Source of the DNA: Candidula unifasciata | Lineage: Eukaryota > Mollusca > Gastropoda > Stylommatophora > Geomitridae | Assembly (NCBI GenBank): GCA_905116865.2 | Contig: CAJHNH020004557.1 | Span: 866,036 to 930,035, forward strand | Direction: 5' to 3' | DNA length: 64,000 nucleotides | Shown: in pieces, positions 11,481 to 21,955 of the stretch | Position numbering within the stretch: position 1 is the stretch's first letter | Layout: each line of letters opens with the position of its first letter | Notes under the pieces: generated by a model | Seen by the model: only the letters and a program-made list of their open reading frames with translations | What the model was told of the DNA's origin: nothing | Databases searched by the model: none | Program-made: the position numbers and the translations under genes

Positions 11481-11822
11481 AACTGTTAGGAGGTGTACTA
11501 AATGTGATGGAAAGCCCATATTTCTCATGATTACCATGGACACGAAAATTAAGCACTACATGTCACATTAAAAAAAAAAAAGCGAAACAAAATCCATATC
11601 GTTTTTAAATAAGTCAGTTTATTTTCGGAATAGTTTTTGAAGCTTTTTATACAAGGTATTCTATTATAATATGTACTGTTTAAATATACGCGTATTTAGA
11701 AACACGCAATTGCTGTATGAAACATTTTAAAAGGGGATTAAATGTAGCTTAATGTAGCTGTTAGTTTTTGCGGTTCTTTTCGGTGACTCTTTCCACAAAT
11801 TGTCGGCGGAAGTTCAGCCTGG

Positions 11823-11834
11823 CTTCCTTTTCCG
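11823..11834 (+). promoter_or_regulatory. Putative 5'-TOP/TCT initiator of RPS19
   Basis: CTTCCTTTTCCG is a pyrimidine tract of the kind that starts transcription of animal ribosomal-protein genes and sets growth-dependent translation of their mRNAs. No TATA box is evident upstream, as usual for this class. It lies about 1.4 kb before the coding start and just before a splice donor. The exact start base is not determined. Confidence 0.5.
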
Positions 11835-11855
11835 TATTCTCTGTACGTGGTGAAG
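11823..11855 (+). other. RPS19: Putative non-coding exon 1 of RPS19
   Basis: A short leader from the TOP tract to the donor GAAG|GTACAC. A second donor, GAAG|GTAGGA at 11870, is equally possible. The coding exon starts exactly at the ATG after an acceptor, so an upstream 5'-UTR exon is required. This is the best candidate I see. Confidence 0.45.
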
Positions 11856-12525
11856 GTACACATTTAGAAGGTAGGAAGGATTATCTTGAAACATCTGGTT
11901 TTGTTTTAGTTTAAATCAATTTAAAGTATGATTTATAATTATTTATCTATATTTAAATTTTTATAAATTAGAATTTTGGTTGAAGAAACCTTGTGCGATT
12001 ATTAGTCGTGCCGTAAATAATCTTCATCGGTGTGTTGTATTGTGAAAATTCGATGTCTGTGTAGTAGTAGTCATAATGTTGACTCTTTAAGACCGGTGAA
12101 AAGAAATATTTTGTGGTTCTTTACTTTTATGACCCAAGTTGGTGTAGGTGTAGTATTCGGGCAAGTAAAAACTAAACCGGTATTTTTATAAATATACGTT
12201 TACCTTTTACAAAAGCGGTTGATTGTATTGGGATTTACAGCTAGGCTGCAGTATATGAGTATATCATATCACTATATGCGCCTTTCGTCGACACAGTACA
12301 TTAATTTCAGCAAAACCATTAGTTGCTTTTTACAAACTTGTTTACGGGTAAATGGGTTCACCCCCCCCCCCCCCCAAGGACTAAACACGCATTAGAATGC
12401 CTAATGTGCAAAGACTATTGTACCAAAGCATAGCCTGCATACCCACATCGGAAGTATTTCACGTTATATAGCGACCATGTTGCTCCAATTTAATAAAATA
12501 AAATTTTGCTATTCTTCTTCTTCGC

Positions 12526-12788
12526 CTTCACCAGCTGTAAACTCTGGCGGAAAGTTCTGGTTGCTCGTCCACTACTGAACTGCAGTCCTGCTCCAGAACC
12601 TGAGTGTTGTGCACGTTTTACAGATCTCATTCTCTTGAATAAAGACTTTTGGTTCCGTGCCTCTCCGGCAGATGCACTCCCACTTTAAAGGAAGCTCCCC
12701 AATTAGTCGACTCTCACGACATACTTTTGGTGAGGCAGTGGGTCTATTCTTGTTTTCCTCACAATGGGGCCCCGGAACCCACACAGGG
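12526..12788 (-). repeat. GAA-tailed short interspersed repeat in RPS19 intron 1
   Basis: Near-complete copy with CTTCTTCTTCG (tail complement), CACCAGCTGTAAACTCTGGC, CAATTAGTCGACTCTCACGA and CCCCGGAACCCACACAGGGG. Confidence 0.8.
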
Positions 12789-13238
12789 GAATTTTGCTAT
12801 TTATCTGGGTTTGTCTTTAAAAGTGGTATGGACGTGTGTGAGATAACGGCTAGACTGCTATATGTGCTTTTGGCCTAAAACAATTCACCTTTTTATGTTA
12901 CTACCGTCATCTTTGCACATTGAGCATTCCTATGTGTGCATCATCAGTCTCCCAATGCAGTAGCCACTCAAAGACGCCTCTACTGATAGTTATTGTTCTG
13001 AGAGTTATAGTATCATGTAAATGTTAAAAGTCGTTAGCTCCATTCTACCCCCACCCACCCCCCCACCCCTAAATAGGGCTCTGAAACCCATACTGATACG
13101 TTGAAAAATATTAAACTAAGGAGTTAACTTTCCACGTTTATTTTATGAAAATTGTTTGCTAACTTAAAACATGTTTGCTGGTCACAAATATGCATTGTTT
13201 TAAGTTTTTTTTCTATCTTTTTTTTCATTGCATCTCAG

Positions 13239-13306
13239 ATGGGTATCTCAGTGAAAGACGTCAGTGCTCATGACTTCAACAAAGCTTTGGCTGATTTCCT
13301 GAAAAG
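13239..13306 (+). CDS. RPS19: RPS19 coding exon 1 (residues 1-22 and part of 23)
   Basis: Acceptor CATCTCAG|ATG and donor GAAAAG|GTAATT. It encodes [20 protein letters not shown] and two more residues, and ends two bases into codon 23. Confidence 0.95.
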
Positions 13307-16300
13307 GTAATTATACTTTTTGCTGTTGATTATTACAGCTCATTCTTTACGTTGTTTCATGGACCACAAGATAGCTAAATGTTAAATGTCATATCACAAT
13401 GAGGCAACTGTTTTTGACAATTAAAGCGCTTTGTAAACGTTAAAACCAGTTCAGGTGTTAATCTGAAGAGAAAAGCTCATACAGTACCTCAGTACTTGGT
13501 TAGGTATATGCTGTTGCTTGGATTTTTTCGCAGCATATTGTCTTAAGAACTAGTATCAGCATATCACTATCTGGCTATCCTCTGAATAACGATCGTAAAT
13601 TATTGAGGTGGAAAATATACCATTACCGGGCCTCAGTTGCGCACTTCCGGGGACTATGGCGTGGGTTGGGGCTAAACTAGATGGATAGGACTCATGAGCA
13701 AATAAAATGAAAGAAGCTGCGGGGGATGAGGTAGCTACTGCTTGTGAGTCCTAGCCATCTAGTTTAGCCCCGATCCACGCCGCAGCGGCGGCGGAAGTTG
13801 CCAAAAATTCACAATTCTGCTGTGGCGGGCGTCGATGGAAGCTCGCATTTTAAGACGGAACTGCACAATTGACACATGACTGAGGCCCTGTTGGGGTGTA
13901 TTTTCCACCTTAATAATTTACGGCCATTATTCTGATAGCCCTCAATTTTTTACTGTTTTGTCTCCATGCCACCTGACATATCTGTATCATCATCCCCTGC
14001 CTGTTTATTTGTACTTCTGCTTGTATTATAATTTGTTGATGCAATTGTGTCGTTTTTTTTTTCAAGTTGTTTGGGGTAGTTTATTCAGGTGTATGTTTGA
14101 CTAGACATTTAGAAATCCATATTCACGCCCTGTGATTTAAAATTGGTGTTTACATCATGTTCTAATCGTCATGTAACTTAGTTTAGAATACCAATTCTGT
14201 ATACCGGTTGTAGCTAAGGCGGTACCTTTGAAGAAAGAATATTTTTGGTTAAGCCTGTGTCCCTTATAGTGGCATGTTATTAATTTATATTTCCTGATAG
14301 CCAAATGCCTCATCCTATACTGTTAGCAATATAACTAGTCACAACAATTGTTGACAGCTGTCATGTGAATACTAAGACACCGGCAGTGTATTATATGTAT
14401 GTAACATATATATATACCATTAACTCCAGACTGATTGAAGAAGATAGAAACGTTTAAAATAAAAAAATACATCCTGTAGTTTTTAAAGTATGGGATAACA
14501 CCATGTGTCTGGCTGTGCCTTGGGTAGAAAAAGATGGCTTGACTTTACCAAAGTCTGTCCAGCTTAATTTTGCTTGCGCTGAGCACATTGACATGTATGT
14601 TCCATTGACCATGTTGGAGTGGGAACCAGTATTGTGCGCTACATTAAATCACTGGGGTCTTTCGCTGATCAAATATCTATGTTTGTTTGGCTAGGCTCTC
14701 CAGTACATTTATCTTCCTTGTAGCTTCTGCTTGTATTCATCTGGTTAAACTGAAATCTTGTTGGTTGTACTCTCTGGTTAAATTGAAATCTTGTTGGTTG
14801 TACTCTCTAGTTGGTTGTACTCGTCTGGTTAAACTGAAACCTTGTTGACTGTACTCATCTGGGTAAATTGAAACCCTGTCTGGCATCAAAAGGCTCTGCT
14901 ATGGCGCGTTTAAGAATTTTTTTTTGGATATGCTTGAACTCTCTTGCTATGTGCCATGGATAATGACTCGTATGAAGGGGAGGGGAAGAGATATCAGGGA
15001 ATCTCTGAGTTGGTGGCCACAATACCCAAAAATCTTCTGGCTTTTATCACCCAAGCCACAATACCTGGATGAAAATAGCTAAATATTTTACTAAATGACA
15101 TCTGTTAAACCACATACACACACACAAAAAAATGAACTGCTGAGATTTAGCCCTAGACTAAGAAGAAATCTACTTAAGAGATTAATAGAGCATTCCCTAC
15201 AGGCAGTTTTCGCAGTGTCGAATCTAAATGGAATTTTTCCTTACCTGAAGCAAGCTTGCAGTGCTAAGTTTCCAGATAAAACAATTGGTGTCTAATTTGC
15301 TAAGAATAAAATACCAATTTGTATGGTCATGCACCTTGTTGACAGCAAAAGGAGGATTACTGTTCGTATCCGTGCATTTTTGTGTGATATATCTGATTGC
15401 ATTTATTTTATCTGTATTTAGGTGGCAGGTGTCCATCATTTGTGGGGGGGGGGGGGGGGGGGGCTATTTTCTGATACTCAGCCTAATACTGTTAATTAAC
15501 CAGAGGAATTGGTTGTCAGTAAAATGCAGAAAACCTATCTAAAATAACACTTCAGCAGAATATAAAAAAGTAATGAAAAATAAACCATGTAGTTTATAAA
15601 ATTTGAGGATAACACCAATTGCCTAGTTATGCCCAATGTGCCTGGCATGAAGGGTTACTCTACAACTTTTATGATTTTTTTTTCTTGTTTGAGCACATTG
15701 ATATGTATGCCCCATTCACCATGTTGGAGTGGGAACAAGTATTTTGTGCTACATCAAATCACTGGGGTCTTTCGCTGATGGACTGTTTGTTTATTTGGCT
15801 AGGCTCTCCAGTACATTCATCTTTCATGTAGCTTTTGTTTGTACACATCTGGTTAAACTGAAATCTGGCTGTTCTGATTTGAGTAAACTGAAATTTATTG
15901 GCTGTACGCATCAGGTGTGGGAAACATTTCTATTTGGTGTGGATGAGATACTTTATACCACACCTCGGGCAACAAGCAGGCTCTCTGCTTATACATTTGT
16001 TCATTGGTGCCCACCATGCGTAACCAAAATTGGCTCACATGGGTGTAAACAGCTGGCAGGGTATCTCTTGAGTTAGTGGCACCCAGAGAGGCCAACCTCA
16101 ATAGCCAAATGTACAACCCTTAGTTAAAACATGGGTGTAAACAGCTGGCAGGGTATCTCTTGAGTTAGTGGCACCCAGAGAGGCCAACCTCAATAGCCAA
16201 ATGTACAACCCTTAGTTAAAACCTGTCAGTAAAATAACAACTGCTGAGATTGAGCTCTAGACATTTACTCACAGCTAATAGATGAGTATCGTCTGTGGGT

Positions 16301-19300
16301 GGTATCTTTGTCTGGACCAAAGAGGGAACCCGTGCCTGATGCGTGCATGCTTCCCAGACTGTTCACACAATGTTAAGGGTGTCTAGCATGTTAGGGTTAC
16401 AAATGTACCTGTTTGGTCATCCACACAACCTCTACATTGACGTCACAAAATAAGATTGCCGTTCATGCAATCCTGTGGGATGTTTCTATAATTACATTTA
16501 CATGTGATTGTTCAACAGTTTATTGCGTCATTCACTGATACTCAAGGTGCCTTATCCTAATACTGTTGTGATAAAAGCTGTAGTGTGGCCAATTACCTAA
16601 ATGTTATAGCAGTATGTGTTGCAATAACTCCAGATGGTGATTTGAAATTAATCGAAGCGGCAATATTTTAATGTTATGCCCTGATGTACTTTATTTCATA
16701 GAGGGTTTTACTTTACCAACTAGCTATATAATTTAATTTTCTATGTTTAAGCACATTGACATGTATGTTCCATTGACCATGTTGGAGTGGGAACCTGTAT
16801 TATGTGCTACATCAAATCACTGGGGTCTTTCGCTGAAGGACTGTTTGTTTATTTGGCTAGGCTCTCCAGTACATTCATCTTCCTTGTCCTTTGTTTTTAA
16901 ACTGAAACCTTGTTGACTGTACTTGTTTGGTTAAACTGAAACATTGGCTGTATTTTTCTGGTTAAACTATAACCTTGTATTCTGTGCTCGTGAAGTATTG
17001 TGGGACAGTCATTTTTTTAGGAGTGTATAGGTAAGAATAGGGCAGTTGTGATGTGTATAATTGGATAGTTCATACCAGACTTGGGCTCAAGCAGGCTTGA
17101 CGCTGATACATTTGTCCCCGCCATGTGCAACGAAAAATAGCTCGCATGGGTGTAAACAAGCTGGCAGGGAATCACTGTGGCACCCAGAGATGCAGTGTTT
17201 GATTAGCCAACCCTTAGTGCCTGGATGAAAACGTTAAAACCTGAGTAAAGTCCTATAGCCAAACATACTACTGACAACCCTCAGCTAAAACCTGTCAGTG
17301 AAATAACTGCTGAGATTTAGCTCTAGACATTTACTCACACCTAATAGATGAGTATCACCTGTGGGTGGTATCTTTGTCTGGACCAAAGAGGGAACCCGTG
17401 CCTGATGCGTGCATGCTTCCCAGACTGTTCACACAATGTTAAGGGTGTCTAGCATGTTAGGGTTACAAATGTACCATTTTAGTCATCCACACAATCACTA
17501 CATTGGCGTTACATGATTGCTGTTTATATTCATGCTCTAGGTGGAATGTATTCACATAGATTGTAGTGTGACGAAATTACCTACAATGGGTCACTATAGC
17601 AGTATTCCTTGCATTAACTCACAAAGATGGGTGATTAAAATAAACTGCAATATTTCCAAATTGTAATTACAAACACACCATGTAGTTGATAAAATAAGGG
17701 AATAGCTGGTTATTTTACATGGTTTTACTCTACTATCTAAATTTTTCTTGTTTGAGCACACTGACATGTATCTCCCATTGTCCATGTTGGAGTGGGAACC
17801 AGTATTGTGTGCTACATCAAATCACTGGGGTCTTTCGCTGATCAGATATTTGTTTGTTTGGCTAGGCTCTCCAGTACATTTATCTTCCTTGTTTGTACAC
17901 TGAAACTGTGCTGTACTCATCAGGTGTGACACAGTGATTTCTGTTAGGATATTTAACTTTTTTTTTTAAAATCTGTATCTAGGACGGGCAAGGTCAAGGT
18001 GCCAGAGTGGGCTGATGTTGTCAAGCTGGGTCGCTTCAATGAGCTGAGCCCTTACGATGAAGACTGGTTCTACATTAGAGCAGGTGAGAGCACTACTTTA
18101 ACTGACACATACGTTACATGGCTGTAGGCATATTTTATAGTATCTTGGAGGGATAGACAGACCCCCTGCTCCTTAACAAATTTATATCACAGTGCATCTA
18201 GCTGAAAAAAAGTGAGGGGCCAACAGTCTGCATTCAGAACGGATTTGCATGCCAAACTCTTATGGAACATGATGTATACAAATCACTAGAGCTGGTTAAT
18301 GTCGTCAGAAAAGTTAAATACTAGAGATAGAACACTTTAAGTTTAATATTATCAAATGTGTTCTCAATAATTAATAATACACAAACTGATAAAAAGCCTT
18401 TACGACAGATATATTTGATAGGACTGATCATTCCTTGCGATATTTCTGTGACATTTAGGCCAGATGTTTACTTGAGGGGGAACAACTAGCAGGTACAGGA
18501 TAGACGGTGATACATATGAGAGAATATTCTTTTGTCTTGCATTACTACTGAAGCTAAAAAGATGACATAATAATGTGACTTTTGAAAATTATAAAATACT
18601 TTGTTTATTTTCACAGCTTCTGTTGCCCGCCATTTATACATCAGATCCCCATGTGGAGTTGGAGCCCTGACTAAAATCTACTCCGGTGAGTGAATGTCTG
18701 CCCAGTTATCTCGTTATTCCAGACTTACTTTTGTAGCTGTCTGTTGCATTCGATATATTTTTTTCAAAGTTTGGAAATTTACAGCCCTTCGGGCATTTTA
18801 TAATATATACACATTGGCATTTAACCAAGTGCAAAGTGCAGAAGTGGCTTTGTGTTCCAGGCAGTGATCTCAGTTGACTGTCACAAGAGATGACTTGCTT
18901 TTGTGACTCATGTGTGAGCATTTGTAATCTCTCTACTGCAGCAGGTCTTAACCCGTGGCTTGCGACCCCTTTCTCAGGTGTCACCTTCGGAAAACACATT
19001 TACTAATTTTTAAAGTAGCAATGAAAATAATTGTATGGTTTAGGTTCACCACAACATGAGGAACTGTATTAGTGAGGGTGTGGCATTGGAAGGGTTGAAA
19101 ATTACTGCCCCTATGACTATATTATGCTTAAACTCATTCTCTCTACCATTCTTGAACTTTGACCCTTGTTACTACAATCATTTTCTTAAATGTACCTGTA
19201 TATACTTGTTTGTGACATGTGTGTTTATTATTTGCAGGTAACAAACGCAACGGCACAACCCCCAGCCACACCTGCCGAGGTTCACGCAGTGTTGCCCGCA

Positions 19301-20199
19301 AGGTTCTGCAGACACTAGAGTCCCTCAAGCTGGTGGAACAAGATGCTAACACTGGGTATGTACAGTTGATTCATACGCTTTGATAAGTTGGCAGCACTCC
19401 ATATGAAAACAGCGCTGACAGTCCCTGTTCATTTTTGGTCTTGTCATATGATTTTAAAAACTTTCACTTTCTGTAAACTTCTGAGAAAGTCCTGGTTTGT
19501 CTGTTTGGGATTCGTCTTTTGAGATGTGGTCTGATGATGATGATCACATCTCTAGAATGTCTAAAGCCATAAACAGTTCATTTAGCAGCCTAGATTTATT
19601 GCTGCTTTTGATTTACATTCCATAACAAACAAATAAAGCCAGATTTGAAATGATCCACAAAATTATTGTTGTTGCTATCTTTGTTTCCATTTTCAGGTGA
19701 AATAGAATAAATATGTACCTGGGTTCAATATACTTACACATGGAATATTTTTTAGAACAAGCAAAGTATGGCGAGTTAGCCGTGACTTTATCATAAGAGG
19801 AAAATTAAGGTTTGACACAGGGGAACTCCTGCTCCCTCATACAGACGAGATTTTGGCTCAGGTTGACCCATAATAAAATCGGTAGCAAGGAAATTACTAG
19901 GGAAAAAAGGTGGCTGACACGATCACCGTTTTAGGGTTGATTTTAAAATCTGAGCTTGATTGACTGTTGGCATACACATATCCTTTAGTTACTGATTTAT
20001 ACTTAGATACAAAGATATATTTTGTGCTGGCTAAAAGCACGGCAAGGCGGTGTAGCCATCAGTTCTTCCAAATGTTATTAATTTTTGTTGTTTTATTTGC
20101 AGAGGCCGAAAGCTGACCTCCCAGGGCCGTCGTGATCTGGACAGAATTGCCAGCCAGATCAAGAGCGGAGGCAAGAAGGCGGCAGCCGCCCCCAAATAG
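13239..20199 (+). CDS. RPS19: Ribosomal protein eS19 (RPS19), five coding exons
   Basis: Codes for eS19, a structural protein of the small ribosomal subunit head needed for 18S rRNA maturation. Coding exons are 13239-13306, 17983-18083, 18617-18685, 19238-19355 and 20103-20199. All introns are GT-AG, and the 453 coding bases give 150 residues plus TAG. Diagnostic segments are [52 protein letters not shown] and [16 protein letters not shown], matching the S19e family from end to end; human RPS19 is 145 residues. R55 and R61 align with human R56 and R62, residues mutated in Diamond-Blackfan anaemia. The lysine/alanine-rich tail KKAAAAPK is slightly longer than in human. The ATG directly follows the acceptor, so the 5'UTR lies in an upstream exon. 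Introns are 4676, 533, 552 and 747 bp; the first hosts four snoRNA candidates and intron 18686-19237 holds an hAT MITE. Confidence 0.97.
13573..13940. mobile_element. Fold-back (MITE-like) element in RPS19 intron 1
   Basis: Long imperfect inverted repeat. The left arm runs CGTAAATTATTGAGGTGGAA, GGGCCTCAG, GGGGCTAAACTAGATGG, AGGACTCA. The right arm is its reverse complement with a ~60-bp insertion (AAATTCACAATTCTGCTGTG region). No transposase is present and I see no clear target-site duplication. Confidence 0.75.
14581..14710 (+). ncRNA. Candidate H/ACA snoRNA, copy 1, in RPS19 intron 2
   Basis: Two hairpins in H/ACA order. The 5' lower stem is AGCACAT with GTGCGCT (one mismatch), and the upper stem is TTCCATT with AGTGGGA. 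The H box ACATTA is at 14641-14646. The 3' lower stem is ACTGG with CCAGT, and the upper stem is GCTGATCAAA with TTTGTTTGGC (one T/T mismatch). Box ACA is at 14705-14707, three bases from the end. The pockets lie about 14-16 bases before the H and ACA boxes, as the pseudouridylation-guide rule requires. RP introns are a usual home for such RNAs. The target is unknown. Confidence 0.65.
15691..15818 (+). ncRNA. Candidate H/ACA snoRNA, copy 2, in RPS19 intron 2
   Basis: Same fold as copy 1: AGCACA pairs with TGTGCT, CCCATT with AGTGGG, the H box ACATCA is at 15751-15756, ACTGG pairs with CCAGT, and ACA is at 15813-15815. The 3' upper stem is the weakest of the four (GCTGA with TTGGC). The 5' pocket differs from the others (GATATGTATG and AAGTATT), so this copy may have lost or changed its target. 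Confidence 0.6.
16037..16220 (+). repeat. Perfect 92-bp tandem duplication
   Basis: 16037-16128 and 16129-16220 appear identical, starting ACATGGGTGTAAACAGCTGG. It lies inside the intron-2 repeat unit and shows no coding or RNA signal of its own. Confidence 0.9.
16212..16409 (+). repeat. Conserved intronic block, copy 1 (copy 2 at 17280-17475)
   Basis: Nearly identical over ~190 bases to 17280-17475, including GGTATCTTTGTCTGGACCAA and GGGAACCCGTGCCTGATGCG. GTCTGG and CCAGAC could close a hairpin and ACACAA follows, but a full snoRNA fold is not evident. Confidence 0.7.
16749..16876 (+). ncRNA. Candidate H/ACA snoRNA, copy 3, in RPS19 intron 2
   Basis: The lower 5' stem is a perfect 7-bp AGCACAT with ATGTGCT. 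The H box ACATCA is at 16809-16814. The 3' hairpin is closed by ACTGG with CCAGT, with an upper stem GCTGAA and TTTGGC, and ACA at 16871-16873. The length from H to ACA is the same 62 bases as in copies 2 and 4. Confidence 0.65.
17754..17881 (+). ncRNA. Candidate H/ACA snoRNA, copy 4, in RPS19 intron 2
   Basis: The best-paired copy. AGCACAC pairs with GTGTGCT (7 bp), so the T-A pair of copy 3 is C-G here, a compensatory double change. The upper stem TCCCATT with AGTGGGA has seven pairs. The H box ACATCA is at 17814-17819 and ACA at 17876-17878. It ends about 100 bases before the exon at 17983, a spacing often seen for intronic snoRNAs. Confidence 0.7.
17983..18083 (+). CDS. RPS19: RPS19 coding exon 2 (residues 23-56)
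   Basis: Acceptor ATCTAG|GACGGG and donor GCAG|GTGAGA. It carries the VPEWAD and [10 protein letters not shown] segments and ends one base into codon 57. Confidence 0.96.
18617..18685 (+). CDS. RPS19: RPS19 coding exon 3 (residues 57-79)
   Basis: Acceptor TTCACAG|CTTC and donor TCCG|GTGAGT. It encodes [20 protein letters not shown] plus IYS and is phase 1 at both ends. Confidence 0.96.
18939..19107 (+). mobile_element. hAT-like MITE in an RPS19 intron
   Basis: Ends CAGCAGGTCTTAACC and GGGTTGAAAATTACTG form ~15-bp imperfect inverted termini like CAGNGGTTCTCAACC. Internal blocks CACCTTCGGAAAACACATTT and CACCACAACATGAGGAACTG match the 28999-29189 copy. No 8-bp target duplication is evident, so it is old. 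Confidence 0.7.
19238..19355 (+). CDS. RPS19: RPS19 coding exon 4 (residues 80-118)
   Basis: Acceptor TTTGCAG|GTAACA and donor CTGG|GTATGT. It encodes [20 protein letters not shown] followed by [18 protein letters not shown]. Confidence 0.96.
20103..20199 (+). CDS. RPS19: RPS19 last exon (residues 119-150 and stop)
   Basis: Acceptor TTTGCAG|AGGCCG. It encodes [20 protein letters not shown] and a basic, alanine-rich tail, then TAG. A polyadenylation signal follows 48 bases later. Confidence 0.96.
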
Positions 20200-20247
20200 A
20201 CTTTCTGTTTGGCCATTGCCGTGACCCTTGCTGTTATATATAGACAA

Positions 20248-20253
20248 AATAAA
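20248..20253 (+). terminator. RPS19: RPS19 polyadenylation signal
   Basis: AATAAA 48 bases after the stop, followed by a T-rich and GT-rich stretch (TTTTTTGTGTCC). The short 3'UTR is typical for ribosomal-protein mRNAs. Confidence 0.8.
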
Positions 20254-20279
20254 TTTTTTGTGTCCGATATCTGATGTTT

Positions 20280-21665
20280 GGTTATACATATTTGTAGCAT
20301 ATTTTTAACAGCAGAGAATGGGGTGGGAGGGACAGCATGGTATAGATTAAGAACGAATAACACATGTTAGTTCAGAATGAGAGAGTGTTTGGTTGGCATA
20401 TACAATGCATCTGTCTTGTCACAAACAATCCTGTTTTAGTAACATAACAGTAATGGGAGTGGGAATTAAAGTCATGCCGTATTTGGGGGGGGGGGGGGGG
20501 CTATTACTCCAGTCTGTGTTCTCGAACCTGGCTAATATGTCACTACACAATTGATACCCGTCTAGACAAGTTGTTACATTATCATTTGCCTGCAAACATA
20601 ATTTTCACCAATTGACCAGGTTGGGATGATTATAATTGGAGCTTGTATGCATTTTGAGTTTCTAGGTTATATATTCTACTACAGGCAGGATCAATGCTGA
20701 CTTCTATAGAAAGATATGGAAAAATAAAACGCAGCAAAAAGTAAGATTAGATAGCTTCACAGTATACAAAAAGCACAAATGAAAAGTGAACATTGCTGTG
20801 GTTTGACATATACTAAAGCAGCCATTTTGTCTACAGTTGCATATTAACACAACCCTTGACAGATATACAGTATCCTATTTTTGACTCACACTGGAGTTTT
20901 TAGGGGCAGCAAATTGCTAAAGAAGCTAGCTAGTTTTCACTTCCTTCTGCATGGAAAAACCTAAACTCTTGGCTTGTGTCTGGTGTAAAAACCTCACGTC
21001 AGCATAACAATTCAGGAAACGGATTTTCCCATCTGCCCTGGATTCTTGTTTTTCTTGATTGTTTGCTATCAAACTTTGCCATCGCAAGAACCGATTCAGT
21101 CTATTGCTTGATGGGTTCAAGGTTAGCTGCCTGTCCTTTACAGAACCAACCCTAGCATTTTTTTGGCTGTTGTAGTTTTTCTTGGCAATTACTTTCAGTA
21201 GTTTGCCATTGCTTCTGAGCGGTTTGTTGAGTAGCAGTGAATATTGTCATTACTTTGAGGTCCATATTCTTAAGCTTTCACGCGGTCTTTCTATGTGAAG
21301 CCCTGGTGTAAGTAACTTATGTTTACATTCTATGACCAAACCATTTGATCTTCCTTTTCTAAGTTAATTTAGTGCAGTATGTCCCCTAGTCAATGATTTT
21401 TTTTAAGCTACCCTGTTAAGTCTCAAAGAAGATGTCTATTTGGTAGAATTATATTGTGTTTTGCATAATTAGGTCGGCAGCCTTTTTTGGTCGTCCCATT
21501 TCACAGTTGTTAATTTTACCGTAGGTGGGCCTTGTACTGGCAGCAGTGTTGGTATGAATATGCTGTTCATTTGATTTGCACCGGCACAGAGCAAGTATGG
21601 GGAAAACCAATTGCAGTGACGTTAAAGTCTGATAAAGTCTCGTTGAAGATGAAAATGCTATTCTT
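20280..21665. other. No gene seen; one SINE fragment
   Basis: A G-run lies at ~20484. At 21130-21215 the minus strand holds a SINE-A body fragment (GCAATGGCAAACTACTGAAA, GGTTGGTTCTGT). Otherwise no exon or RNA is recognised. Confidence 0.5.
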
Positions 21666-21670
21666 TTTCG

Positions 21671-21915
21671 TGTTCACCAGCTGTAAAATATAGTGGAAAT
21701 TTTGGTTGTTCGTCCACTTCTGGGCTGCAGACCTGCTCACACACTTGACAGTTCTGAAACATTTGTGTGCAGACTGTTGGTTCCGTGCCTCTCAGGCAGA
21801 TGCACTCCAACTTGAAAGAAGCTCCCAATTAGTGGACTCTTACATTTCATTGGGTAGGCAGTTGGTCTATTCTTTTTTTCTCTCCCTATAATAGGGCCCC
21901 GGAACCCACACAGGG
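21671..21915 (-). repeat. GAA-tailed short interspersed repeat
   Basis: Contains CACCAGCTGTAAAATATAG, GACTGTTGGTTCCGTGCC, CAATTAGTGGACTCTTACAT and GCCCCGGAACCCACACAGGG. Confidence 0.8.
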
Positions 21916-21955
21916 TGGAAATGCTATTAACATTGGTGGTCATACTTATGTCGAG

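Larger units (their letters stand above)
14580..17881 (+). repeat. Four diverged ~1.0-1.1 kb tandem units in RPS19 intron 2
   Basis: Unit spacing, measured between snoRNA starts, is 1110, 1058 and 1005 bases. Outside the snoRNA core similarity is patchy: CCATGTAGTT-like leader, GGTTAAACTGAAA stretches, and the block at 16212-16409 and 17280-17475. The core is the only part clearly kept in all four. Confidence 0.75.

Noticed and set aside
19356..20102. C/D snoRNA in the last RPS19 intron (TGATGATGATGA near 19530)
   Set aside because: C-box-like repeats are present but no properly spaced D box or terminal stem was seen.
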